NCBI GenBank assembly: GCA_030631625.1
Contig: DAOVKT010000018.1
Coordinates: 1-25,787, forward strand
Direction of reading: 5' to 3'
Source: JAGLTZ01 sp023135015
GTDB lineage: Bacteria; Blakebacterota; Blakebacteria; Blakebacterales; Blakebacteraceae
DNA: 25,787 bases
Shown here: piece after piece, positions 17,358-24,762 of the stretch
Position numbering within the stretch: the first letter of the stretch is position 1
How the letters are laid out: every line of letters starts with the position of its first letter
Position numbers and translations under genes: made by a program
Notes under the pieces: generated by a model
Database searches by the model: none
What the model was told of the DNA's origin: nothing
Seen by the model: only the letters and a program-made list of their open reading frames with translations

Positions 17358-18086
17358 TCAAGCCGTCGAGGGTTTGTGGGCCGAGAGCATCTTCAACCGC
17401 TCCTGACATGAACGGTGCTTGCACGACCTGCAATACTCGAACCCGGGTTCAAACATATGAATCTCGCTTTTGCCCGAAACCAGCAGGCCCGTAATCGACT
17501 TCAGCGGGGTCATAAGGCAGCTTTCACCCAGTGTGATTCCTATCTTCCCGGGCTCCAGGAATTCGAAGAGTTTCTTCTGCCCGGTTATATGCCAGCCGCA
17601 ATAGCCGGGGCTGTAGCCCAGCACGAAATGGTCCGCAGAAACCAGCCCTCTCCCGGAAAGCTCCTCGAAAAAGTCTGTCTCGAACACCTCGGAGGCACTG
17701 TCGGCGGCCAGCGATGCAACCGAATCGAGCATCGAACCGGGTGCAAACTCATTTTCTGCAAAGAGCTCCTCGATGCACCTGCTCACCTCCTCGCCCATCG
17801 TCAGGGCGAACAGTGCAAGATTGTCTGCTCGGGGGTATATCCGTTCTAACAGTACATCCCCGGCGTTTTCCCCCTCACCCCTGAAGACCGGTTCAAACTC
17901 CTCGGCATCCAGCTCCGATATCATTCCTACCGGGTGGACTGTCCGGGTAAAGCTGTCCAAAGCATTGGTGAGCAGCACCTGAATCCTGTCCGATGCAGAT
18001 GCAGCATCCGGAATGCCCTGGTCGAGGAGCACATCCTCCTGCGAAGGCAGAATAGCATCCAGTTCAAACTCCACGATGCGATTCAT
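17358..18086 (-). CDS. Stand-alone MetH-type activation (reactivation) domain protein
   Basis: 242-residue protein matching the C-terminal activation domain of B12-dependent methionine synthase, which in MetH binds S-adenosylmethionine and reductively re-methylates oxidised cob(II)alamin. The hallmark segment VLGYSPGYCGWHITGQKKLF is present, with SCLMTPLKSITGLL after it. The last 25 residues add Cys219, Cys222 and Cys227 (C-x2-C-x4-C), absent from E. coli MetH but seen in stand-alone relatives, possibly a metal or Fe-S site. It starts in an ATGA overlap with the MttB-like gene and lies 12 bases before the corrinoid gene, so its target is almost certainly that corrinoid protein. Whether it works with SAM or with another reductant cannot be read from sequence. 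Confidence 0.9.
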   Translation of the reverse strand: MNRIVEFELDAILPSQEDVLLDQGIPDAASASDRIQVLLTNALDSFTRTVHPVGMISELDAEEFEPVFRGEGENAGDVLLERIYPRADNLALFALTMGEEVSRCIEELFAENEFAPGSMLDSVASLAADSASEVFETDFFEELSGRGLVSADHFVLGYSPGYCGWHITGQKKLFEFLEPGKIGITLGESCLMTPLKSITGLLVSGKSEIHMFEPGFEYCRSCKHRSCQERLKMLSAHKPSTA

Positions 18087-19543
18087 ACCGGTCTTTCCGG
18101 AAGTTCATCCTGACCGTAGCGGCGCGCCTCTTCCTCCATCAGCCTGATCAGCTCTTTCTTATTATCATCCGGCAGGTTCGAGGGTTCGTAGCTGCCCAGC
18201 AGCTTCTCCACTTCGTCGTGGGCCCGCTGCTCCAGGGTCAGTCCGCCTTCGGCCTCCCACCTCGACCTGTTGGCCCGGTCTATGACCGGTCCCGGGAAGA
18301 AGTGCTCTTCCCTGAGATAGCGCCTTGAATGATCGGAAATCAGCAGGTGCTGTTCCCGGAGCAGCTCCTCGAAAAGCGGCAATGAGGGGAAATCCTCCTT
18401 CGGTTCTATCCCCTCGATAAGTCTGAAGACCATACCGCAGATCTCATTGTCCAGAACCAGCTTTTCAAGGCTCTGGCAGCTCTCGAAGTCGAGCATTCCC
18501 GGGCCCGAAACATTGTTTATCCCCGCCAGGGCTGCCAGGGTCGCACCCATCCCTCCTTCCAGACCCGCCTGCGAGTCGAGCTTTTTGGCGTCACTCAGTG
18601 ATATGTACGCCTGGGTCGGCATCCCAAGGTGCCTGCCGATCTCACAGTATGCACAGTCTATCATCATCGTCTCCACAGCACCCATGGGCGTGGTCTCGTA
18701 GCGCACATCGAACACAGCGGGTGAGCCACCGTAGAGGATGGGAGCGCCGGGGTTAGTGAGCTGGCTGATGACGATGCCGCTCAGGGTTTCAGCTGTATGC
18801 TGAATAAGAGTTCCCGTCAGTGTCACGGGAGACATGAAGCCGGCGAGCGGCATCGAGATGAATTCCACCGGTATGGAGTATTCGGCGCAATCCACCACAT
18901 TCTGAGACGTGACATCACTCCACTTCAGAGGCGAAGTGGGGCAGCAGGAAAAGACCGTCAGCGGTTTCGCCCTGAGCGCCTCTCCGGTCCCGCGGACCGC
19001 TATCTGCAGATCCTTCATTACGGCAAAGGACTCGATGGTAAATGTCCCGGTGACCACCGGTTTCTCACAGTAGAGAAAGCTCAGAAAGAGCCGATAGCTG
19101 TCCGAGATCTTCTCATCTACATCCGCCGGAATCATCGCCGTACTCTGGGAGGCGATACTCCCGAGCTGGCTCACGACCTTTGCGTAATCGATATAATCCC
19201 CTGTCGAAGGCTGCCGGATCTTCTTTGTGCTGTAGTCGAGGATGTGCAGAGCGGCCGAGCCGGGCGTGAAATAAACATTGTAGTCCGAAAACTCATGGGT
19301 CTGGTTTCCATTGACGTCGTAGAGATTGAACGATGCCGGTACCGTTTCTATAGCTCTTTCAATGACATCTTCAGTGAATTTTACGTGTGATTTATCCCCG
19401 TCAACTTCTGCGCCATGATCCGATAATAATGACAGTACTTCCTCGTTATGCAGCTCGACACCCAGCGTACACAGAATCCCGGTGGCTTCATCTACTATCT
19501 TTTCAATAAGATCATCATCGAGAAATCTGATAGTCGGCCTCAT
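18083..19543 (-). CDS. Trimethylamine/glycine-betaine methyltransferase family protein (MttB superfamily, no pyrrolysine codon)
   Basis: First enzyme of the corrinoid operon: by family, transfers a methyl group from a methylated amine or quaternary amine to the corrinoid protein. 486 residues, normal length, with RFLDDDLIEKIVDEATGILC at the start and ISLSDAKKLDSQAGLEGGMG in the region near the pyrrolysine site of true MttB. The frame contains no in-frame TAG, so this is a non-pyrrolysine homologue, the group that includes the glycine-betaine (MtgB), proline-betaine (MtpB) and carnitine (MtcB) enzymes. The substrate here is unknown. The ATG at 19543 was chosen over 19597 because AGGAG lies seven bases upstream. 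Its stop overlaps the next start (ATGA). Confidence 0.9.
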   Translation of the reverse strand: MRPTIRFLDDDLIEKIVDEATGILCTLGVELHNEEVLSLLSDHGAEVDGDKSHVKFTEDVIERAIETVPASFNLYDVNGNQTHEFSDYNVYFTPGSAALHILDYSTKKIRQPSTGDYIDYAKVVSQLGSIASQSTAMIPADVDEKISDSYRLFLSFLYCEKPVVTGTFTIESFAVMKDLQIAVRGTGEALRAKPLTVFSCCPTSPLKWSDVTSQNVVDCAEYSIPVEFISMPLAGFMSPVTLTGTLIQHTAETLSGIVISQLTNPGAPILYGGSPAVFDVRYETTPMGAVETMMIDCAYCEIGRHLGMPTQAYISLSDAKKLDSQAGLEGGMGATLAALAGINNVSGPGMLDFESCQSLEKLVLDNEICGMVFRLIEGIEPKEDFPSLPLFEELLREQHLLISDHSRRYLREEHFFPGPVIDRANRSRWEAEGGLTLEQRAHDEVEKLLGSYEPSNLPDDNKKELIRLMEEEARRYGQDELPERPV

Positions 19544-19569
19544 CAGACAGCTCCTTTCGGTCATTCCCC

Positions 19570-19597
19570 ATTTAACCCGAAGGATGGCAAGTGTCAA
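19570..19597 (-). promoter_or_regulatory. Candidate promoter of the corrinoid methyltransferase operon
   Basis: On the minus strand, a perfect TTGACA (19592-19597) is followed after 16 bases by TTAAAT (19570-19575). The predicted transcript starts about 20 bases before the ATG at 19543, leaving no room for a cobalamin riboswitch. The -35 box lies on the same bases as that of the divergent plus-strand promoter. Confidence 0.55.
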
Positions 19598-19619
19598 GCA
19601 TGTGCTGAGTAGTTATAAT
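19591..19619 (+). promoter_or_regulatory. Candidate promoter of the Fe-S protein gene
   Basis: GTGTCA (19591-19596), 17 bases, then a perfect TATAAT (19614-19619). The predicted start of transcription is about 20 bases before the ATG at 19647. It is back-to-back with, and overlaps, the minus-strand promoter. Confidence 0.6.
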
Positions 19620-19646
19620 GGGGGCTTTCTAATCCGGAAAGATAAA

Positions 19647-20768
19647 ATGGCTGAAGATATATACCAGCGCCTTGCACGGCACCTGGACGACCTTCCGGGG
19701 GGATTCCCGCCAACCGAGAGCGGTGTGGAACTCCGCATACTAAGGCGGCTTTTCACCGAAGAAGATGCGGAGCTTGCCCTTCACCTCACACTTCTGGCCG
19801 AGCCGGCTCGCGTGATTGCCAGGCGAGCTGATATTGAAACTGATGAGGCGGCAAGTCGACTTAAGGAGATGGCGCTCAAAGGCCTTATTTACCGCCTCTA
19901 TAAGGATGATGAACCTCACTACATGGCCCTACAGTACGTAATAGGCATCTGGGAATTCCAGGTAAACGACCTCGACCCGGAACTGATCAGCGATATGAAC
20001 GAATATTTACCGGACCTCGTCGAACTGGATATCTGGGAAAAGGCCCCGCAGCTACGCACGATACCGATCCGGCAGGATATACCCGTCACCCATGAAATCC
20101 TCCCCCACGAGCAGGCTGAACACCTCGTGCGGTCTCAGAAGAAAATCGCCGTCGCGCCGTGTATCTGCCGCCGCGAGGCCAGGATCGCGGGCGAGGGATG
20201 CGACCATCCGGAAGAGGCCTGCCTGGTTTTCGGCAGAGGGGCGGACTACTACCTGGAAAATGGTCTCGGGCGGCTCATCGACGTTGACGAAGCCCTGGAG
20301 ATACTCAGAATTGCCGAAGAGACCGGCATGGTGCTGCAGCCCAGTAATTCCCGGAATATCACCAATATCTGCTGCTGCTGCGGGTGCTGCTGCCAGGTTC
20401 TGAAGATATTCAAGCAACACCCGCATCCTTCAAGCCTCGTTTCTTCTCCATTCATTGCCAGCGCAGACCCCCAAACATGCATCGGATGCGGCGAGTGCAT
20501 CCCCCGCTGCCAGATGGATGCGCTGAGCCTGGTCAACGAACTCGTCTCTCTTGACAGCAACCGCTGCATCGGCTGCGGACTGTGCATTCCAACGTGTCCC
20601 ACAGAGAGTCTGCAGTTGGTGCGAAAACCGAAGGAAGAGCAGAAGCGGGTTCCGTCTACCCAGCTGAGGACCTACCTGAACCTGGCCCGTGCACGGGGAC
20701 GATTGACGCCTCAGAATGTTGCACTGATGGCGTTGAGGTCCGCCAAAGACAGAATGCTCACCAAGTAG
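19647..20768 (+). CDS. Winged-helix plus 4Fe-4S dicluster ferredoxin-type protein
   Basis: 373-residue cytoplasmic redox protein of a family common in anaerobes but, to my knowledge, without an assigned reaction. Residues 25-90 (GVELRILRRLF through ALKGLIYRL) resemble a winged-helix DNA-binding-like domain. Then come Cys172, Cys174, Cys185 and Cys192, and a striking run CCCCGCCC at 242-249. Two bacterial ferredoxin motifs follow: Cys278/281/284/288 and Cys307/310/313/317, each C-x2-C-x2-C-x3-C, together able to hold two 4Fe-4S clusters. No signal peptide. I start it at 19647 because the TATAAT promoter and a GGAAAG site precede it; the longer frame to 19482 runs into the divergent gene. Divergence from the corrinoid operon suggests electron supply to, or redox control of, that pathway. 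Confidence 0.85.
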   Translation: MAEDIYQRLARHLDDLPGGFPPTESGVELRILRRLFTEEDAELALHLTLLAEPARVIARRADIETDEAASRLKEMALKGLIYRLYKDDEPHYMALQYVIGIWEFQVNDLDPELISDMNEYLPDLVELDIWEKAPQLRTIPIRQDIPVTHEILPHEQAEHLVRSQKKIAVAPCICRREARIAGEGCDHPEEACLVFGRGADYYLENGLGRLIDVDEALEILRIAEETGMVLQPSNSRNITNICCCCGCCCQVLKIFKQHPHPSSLVSSPFIASADPQTCIGCGECIPRCQMDALSLVNELVSLDSNRCIGCGLCIPTCPTESLQLVRKPKEEQKRVPSTQLRTYLNLARARGRLTPQNVALMALRSAKDRMLTK

Positions 20769-20791
20769 CAGGTGCTCGCCGTCGAAAAGAT

Positions 20792-20819
20792 TTTCCATTC
20801 CAACGTATTCCTTATAAGA
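20792..20819 (+). promoter_or_regulatory. Candidate promoter of the small membrane protein gene
   Basis: TTTCCA (20792-20797) and TATAAG (20814-20819) with a 16-base spacer, about 45 bases before the ATG at 20865. Confidence 0.4.
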
Positions 20820-20864
20820 TCTGATTCCATACCAGGGTAGACGGACTGAGAGGAGATCGTTCAG

Positions 20865-21113
20865 ATGGATAACCAGACCCAGGGCCCGGAAAATTCCAGG
20901 GATCTCAAAATCGCCGCACTCGAGCAGAAGTTGGCGGTGTTGGAAAGGAAGATTCCCGAGACCGGCGTCATCAGCGACAACTTCCTGAAAAGGGCATTTG
21001 TGATCTGGGGGCACTACTTCGTGGCGAACTTCATTATCGGCTTCGGGGTCTTTATCTGCGTCGGCATGTTCATGCTTTTACTTCTGGCAATGGGTGTTGC
21101 TCTCTTCAATTAG
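20865..21113 (+). CDS. Small membrane protein with N-terminal coiled coil
   Basis: 82 residues, family not recognised. Residues about 12-31 (SRDLKIAALEQKLAVLERKI) have a heptad-like spacing of Ile, Leu and Val compatible with a short coiled coil. Residues about 50-81 form one long or two short hydrophobic helices (FVANFIIGFGVFICVGMFML and LLLAMGVALFN). Expected topology: cytoplasmic coiled coil plus inner-membrane anchor. An AGGAG sits nine bases before the ATG, and a candidate promoter lies upstream, so I consider it a real gene. It may be co-transcribed with the dipeptidase gene 110 bases downstream. Confidence 0.75.
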   Translation: MDNQTQGPENSRDLKIAALEQKLAVLERKIPETGVISDNFLKRAFVIWGHYFVANFIIGFGVFICVGMFMLLLLAMGVALFN

Positions 21114-21223
21114 ACATACTTTTCTATCCGACCTGACTGTTCGATTTAAACGAGCATTCTCTCCCACCGGACCATTTACCCGAGGGAAACAATTAAACCC
21201 GTTACTGACGAGGATTGAGCGGT

Positions 21224-22987
21224 ATGCCCAAAAGAGCCGCATCGCTAGCCTCCATAGCCATACTGATCGCCCTGGCGACATCCACTACCCTGCTGGCGCA
21301 ATCGGTTTTTCCAGAAGGCTGTACTGTGTTCATCGCCGGGCGGAACACCACCGTGGATGGTTCGATCCTGTTCGTGAAAACCGAGGACGACGGCCCGCGT
21401 GACATCGATTACCTCTGGTACATTCCGCGGAAGACCTATGAGCCGGGTGCTGTTGTAGAGCTTCGCGCGGGGGGCTCGATTCCGCAGGTTAGGGAAACGT
21501 ATGCCTATTTCTGGGACGAGTGCCCCGGCACCGCCTTCTCCAACGGAATCGTCAACGAATGGGGAGTGGCCTTCGGCAGTAACGCCTGCGGCTCTAAAGA
21601 GGGATCCCTCGAAGAGGTGGCTGCCCGGGGCGATTTGGTCGATGGCGGCATCGGCTTCAGATTGCGTATGGTCCTTGCCGAGAGGGCCAGGACAGCCCGA
21701 GAAGCAGTAATGATTGCTGCACAACTCCTCGATACTTATGGCTACACCGGTTCCGGACGGAACCTCAATATCGTTGGCCCCGACGAAGCCTGGCAGCTCC
21801 AGATGGTACGGGGCAAGCAGTACGTGGCACGGAGGGTCCAGGATTATGAAGTAGTAATCATCGCCAACACCTTCAGCATCCGCGAAGTGGACCCCGACGA
21901 TCATGAGAACTTCATCTGCTCGCCGCGGCTCATCGAATATGCGATCCAGAGAGGATGGTATGATCCGGCCAGTGGCAAGGAGTTCGACTTCGCCAGCGTC
22001 TATGCCCCGGAAAGACGCCACAGGTCCCCCTCCAATACCAACCGCCAGTGGGATCTGGCGAGGCTGCTCAATAAAGACTTCCCCGTTACCTGGCAGGAGG
22101 CCCAGACCGGAATAATGCCGGTCTCAGTTAAACCGGACCGGAAACTGTCTCTGGGCGACGTCTTCTCCATTATCAGAAGTCACTATGAGGGGACCGCGCT
22201 CGACCAGTCAGGCTTTACGGATACCGGGGAGTACGTGAATACCCCGCATCGCACCTCGTCGACTATCTGCAACTACGGGTCTCACCGTACTACAGTAGTG
22301 CAGCAGCGAAACTGGCTTCCGGTCAAGATCGGCACCGTCACGTGGCGGGCGCTGGACCAGCCGTGCAGCAGTGTATTCGTACCCTGGTACCTGGGAGTGA
22401 CCGGCATACCAGAGGCTTTCCACAAGGCGCCCGAAAGCCTCTACACAACCAACAGAGACCTGCTGGATTACCACTTCAACGCACCCCCTGAAACCTGGCA
22501 GCCGGATATGGAATCTGCCTCAGGGATCTTCGGTCATCTGGCCGACTTAGTCGATGCGCACTACGCCAGTACGATCGACCTGGTGCAGAGGAGATGGAGC
22601 GAGTATGAAAACCTCCAGTTCGAGCTGCAGCCGTTCATTGAGAACACCGCCCGGGAACTCTACGAGCAGGATGTGGATCTGGTGGAGAAATTCCTTACTA
22701 CCTACACATACTCTCAAGCAATGAGATCACTTGAGGTAGCACATGAGCTGATCGATGTAATCGGATGGCATTTACCAGGTATCGGCGAACTTTACAAAAT
22801 ACAAATTATGAATATCATGTCTGAGCAGGGTGGAAATGGTTGCATTCACGGGTGGGGACCCAAAGTCTTCTCGTTGCGTTTCAGTAGTCAGTTAGATAGT
22901 ATAGGTAAGGGAAATAGCAAGGAGCCTTCGCGGCTCTGCGAAGGTGCCTGCACACATATTCCATGTTTCTATTCAGTCTTTTATTAG
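21224..22987 (+). CDS. Secreted C69-family dipeptidase (N-terminal nucleophile hydrolase)
   Basis: Exported peptidase of the C69 (PepD-type, formerly U34) family, usually cleaving dipeptides. Residues 1-26 are a signal peptide (RAASLASIAILIALATSTTL). Cys33 in FPEGCTVFIAGRNTTVDGS is the expected nucleophile, exposed by self-cleavage; ECPGTAFSNGIVNEWGVAFG and the RTAREAVMIAAQLLDTYGY segment are family features. The ATG at 21224 has GAGG ten bases upstream and gives the better signal peptide than the TTG at 21215. After about residue 535 (near 22830) the family pattern ends, yet the frame continues for some 50 residues in AT-richer sequence that includes a hairpin, so the tail looks like an added or recently changed C-terminus. 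Confidence 0.87.
   Translation: MPKRAASLASIAILIALATSTTLLAQSVFPEGCTVFIAGRNTTVDGSILFVKTEDDGPRDIDYLWYIPRKTYEPGAVVELRAGGSIPQVRETYAYFWDECPGTAFSNGIVNEWGVAFGSNACGSKEGSLEEVAARGDLVDGGIGFRLRMVLAERARTAREAVMIAAQLLDTYGYTGSGRNLNIVGPDEAWQLQMVRGKQYVARRVQDYEVVIIANTFSIREVDPDDHENFICSPRLIEYAIQRGWYDPASGKEFDFASVYAPERRHRSPSNTNRQWDLARLLNKDFPVTWQEAQTGIMPVSVKPDRKLSLGDVFSIIRSHYEGTALDQSGFTDTGEYVNTPHRTSSTICNYGSHRTTVVQQRNWLPVKIGTVTWRALDQPCSSVFVPWYLGVTGIPEAFHKAPESLYTTNRDLLDYHFNAPPETWQPDMESASGIFGHLADLVDAHYASTIDLVQRRWSEYENLQFELQPFIENTARELYEQDVDLVEKFLTTYTYSQAMRSLEVAHELIDVIGWHLPGIGELYKIQIMNIMSEQGGNGCIHGWGPKVFSLRFSSQLDSIGKGNSKEPSRLCEGACTHIPCFYSVFY
22920..22949. repeat. Imperfect inverted repeat (hairpin) in the tail of the dipeptidase frame
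   Basis: CCTTCGC (22925-22931) and GCGAAGG (22938-22944) form a perfect 7-bp stem round a six-base loop, extended by AGG/CCT after a 2x2 bulge. It lacks a T-tract, so it is not a classical terminator, and it looks more like a 3'-UTR structure than protein-coding sequence. Confidence 0.5.
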
Positions 22988-23031
22988 AATTGGAATTTGA
23001 ACGGTTTTGATCTGTCTGGAGGATACCAACA

Positions 23032-23601
23032 ATGGCTTTGAAAGCAGGCTTATTTGTAGATGGGGCCAATCTGTATCGCAAAGAAGGACCCTCTATCAAT
23101 TACCGCAAACTGAGAGACTTCGCCTCCGAGGGACGCGAGCTTCTACGATGTAATGCATATGTGGCTGTAGACCCGGAAAACCCGAAACCGGTTAGAGGGT
23201 TCATCAGCGCGCTCCGTGATATCGGGTTCAAGGTAATCGAGAAGGAGTGGACCCGTTCTGTGAACGGCCGGGTTAGTGCCAACACGGATATGGAACTGGC
23301 CGTTGACATGCTGACACAGGCCGAGAACCTGGACGTGGTAATCCTGGCTTCAGGAGATTCCGACTTCGTACGGCTCGTGCGCGCGGTCCAGAACCTTGGC
23401 AAGAGGTTCGAGGTTATCGCTTTTCAGGACCGGGTAGGATTCGATCTGATCAAGGAAGCGGATTCGTTCGACGCGCTGGAATCTATTGAAGACATCTTCA
23501 TGGAGGCAGTGGAACCGCCACAGCCCATTACGAGCGAATCGCCAGCATTACAGAAGCTGAGTAAAAGGGAGGGCCGCATCAGCCACTTCTTTCGCAGGTA
23601 A
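23032..23601 (+). CDS. NYN-domain protein (LabA/DUF88 family, PIN-like nuclease fold)
   Basis: 189-residue protein of the NYN family, related to PIN nucleases and often implicated in RNA processing or turnover. The conserved acidic residues are all visible: Asp10 in LFVDGANLY, Asp86 and Asp92 in NTDMELAVDML, Asp109 and Asp111 in ASGDSDFVRLV. This is the full metal-binding set, so catalytic activity is plausible. The last 40 residues are a hydrophilic tail ending in basic residues (KREGRISHFFRR). A strong GGAGG lies eight bases before the ATG. It is flanked by a dipeptidase gene and a convergent hydrolase gene and appears to be a stand-alone unit. The RNA target is unknown. The 95 bases after it show no terminator that I can recognise. 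Confidence 0.92.
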   Translation: MALKAGLFVDGANLYRKEGPSINYRKLRDFASEGRELLRCNAYVAVDPENPKPVRGFISALRDIGFKVIEKEWTRSVNGRVSANTDMELAVDMLTQAENLDVVILASGDSDFVRLVRAVQNLGKRFEVIAFQDRVGFDLIKEADSFDALESIEDIFMEAVEPPQPITSESPALQKLSKREGRISHFFRR

Positions 23602-23696
23602 ATCAATTCCTGGTTATTTAATTCCAGCACCTTGTATCTGGCTGTGTGTCTGGGCGAAATGGAACAGCATAACGGCATCGGCCAGGACCCTACAGA

Positions 23697-24614
23697 TCAT
23701 GTCCTGATTCTACCAGCGGCAGGCCGTTCCGCAATGAACTCAACTGTACTGGTGACGACCTCAGAGTCTTTCACGGTGAGCCTGTGCCCGAGACCGGAAG
23801 TGATCAACAGCCGGGAACCTTTCCAGGCGTTGTGAAGAGCTTCTGCGTGATGGAGCAGGACGACCAGATCGCCCCGATCATGGATGATGAGCAGAGGTGT
23901 GTCCTGTCCGACCGATAGACCCTCAGCTTTCATTTCAGACCATGGCACTCCAGTCCGCTTCGCGAGAATCTCCTCGACCCTTTTCTGGATCTTTGGCGTG
24001 AAGCCCATCTGACGGGCAAAGAGATCGGAGAAAAGACTGAGGTCGCTCGGGGGGCTGATGAACACCAGCCGCTCTACCAAGAGACCCTCCTTCATCGCAA
24101 GAGCAGCCACCCAGCATCCCATGCTGTGAGCGATGATCGAATGGAGTCCCCCGAGGCGGGACGCAATCTCTCGAAGCGTTCGGGAGATATCAGGACCTGT
24201 AGTAATCCGCCCTTCCGACTCACCGTGGGCCGGGGCGTCGTAGCTCACGACCCTGAACCCGGCCGCGGTCAGAGGGGCGACAAAGCCTGCAAGGCGGCTC
24301 CCCCTGCTGCTCCACCCGTGCTGCAGCAAAACAGTAGGGCCATTCCCCCACGACCACGCTGCCAGTCTTTGACCGTTAATATCGAGATCGAAGGATTCGG
24401 CGGCAGCCATCGTCCCTTCTTCGTCCGGTTTGATCAGGCCCCGCTTCGGGCGGCAGAAGAGATATGTGGCCAGCTTCACCGCCAGAGGGGGCACAAGGTA
24501 TGAGAGGGCGAGCATGGTAGCCCGCATCACGGCAGGTGTCCGAAAACGGTTCTCCGCGGTATCCTCTATCTCCTGCTTGATGTGACTGACTTCAGGCATG
24601 ACTACAGAAAACAA
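23697..24614 (-). CDS. Alpha/beta hydrolase
   Basis: 305-residue hydrolase of the alpha/beta fold, probably an esterase or lipase-like enzyme of unknown substrate. LLQHGWSSRGSRL is the oxyanion loop, IIAHSMGCWVAAL the nucleophile elbow (Ser164), HDRGDLVV holds the acid (Asp249) and SGLGHRLTVK the catalytic His277. VVSYDAPAHGESEG is the usual following strand. A hydrophobic, possibly membrane-attached N-terminal helix lies at about residues 30-53. The frame permits a TTG start at 24614, with GAGAGGG seven bases upstream, or an ATG at 24599 without a good site; the TTG fits better. It is divergent from the GPP34 gene with an inverted repeat between them. Confidence 0.9.
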   Translation of the reverse strand: MFSVVMPEVSHIKQEIEDTAENRFRTPAVMRATMLALSYLVPPLAVKLATYLFCRPKRGLIKPDEEGTMAAAESFDLDINGQRLAAWSWGNGPTVLLQHGWSSRGSRLAGFVAPLTAAGFRVVSYDAPAHGESEGRITTGPDISRTLREIASRLGGLHSIIAHSMGCWVAALAMKEGLLVERLVFISPPSDLSLFSDLFARQMGFTPKIQKRVEEILAKRTGVPWSEMKAEGLSVGQDTPLLIIHDRGDLVVLLHHAEALHNAWKGSRLLITSGLGHRLTVKDSEVVTSTVEFIAERPAAGRIRT

Positions 24615-24629
24615 AACACAACCCTCTCA

Positions 24630-24686
24630 TGTCAAACACTTGCCTCTGCGGCCGTCTTAGTGTTACCTCCTGTTTGACACGTCAAT
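24630..24686. promoter_or_regulatory. Candidate operator: inverted repeat and palindrome in a divergent intergenic region
   Basis: TGTCAAACA (24630-24638) and TGTTTGACA (24671-24679) are a perfect 9-bp inverted repeat 32 bases apart. The second arm also joins TTGAC-AC-GTCAA (24674-24685). Thus three GTCAA half-sites fall between the divergent hydrolase and GPP34 genes, a pattern expected for a dimeric repressor with looping. The bound protein is not identifiable. Confidence 0.45.
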
Positions 24687-24762
24687 CTGCCATAGAGATC
24701 GGATAACGCGGCGCCGATGTGTACCTTTGTCGAGGACATGAACCTGAATCAAGGATCCTTCA

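Noticed and set aside
18083..19543. Pyrrolysine-containing trimethylamine methyltransferase
   Set aside because: The family enzyme reads through with no in-frame TAG, so this is a non-pyrrolysine homologue.
19544..19646. Cobalamin riboswitch ahead of the corrinoid operon
   Set aside because: The predicted leader is only about 20 bases and the whole gap is 103 bases, far too short.
20344..20400. Repetitive TGC run
   Set aside because: It is simply the codons for the CCCCGCCC cysteine cluster, not a DNA repeat.
20780..20791. GAAAAGATTTTC small palindrome as a terminator after the Fe-S gene
   Set aside because: AT-only stem of five pairs with no T-tract; it would not be stable.
24674..24702. 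TTGACA as a -35 box for the GPP34 gene
   Set aside because: No acceptable -10 element is found at 15-19 bases; the motif is better explained as part of the inverted repeat.
24753..24762. Ten-base palindrome AAGGATCCTT before the GPP34 start
   Set aside because: It contains the ribosome-binding AAGGA and is too short to claim more than chance.
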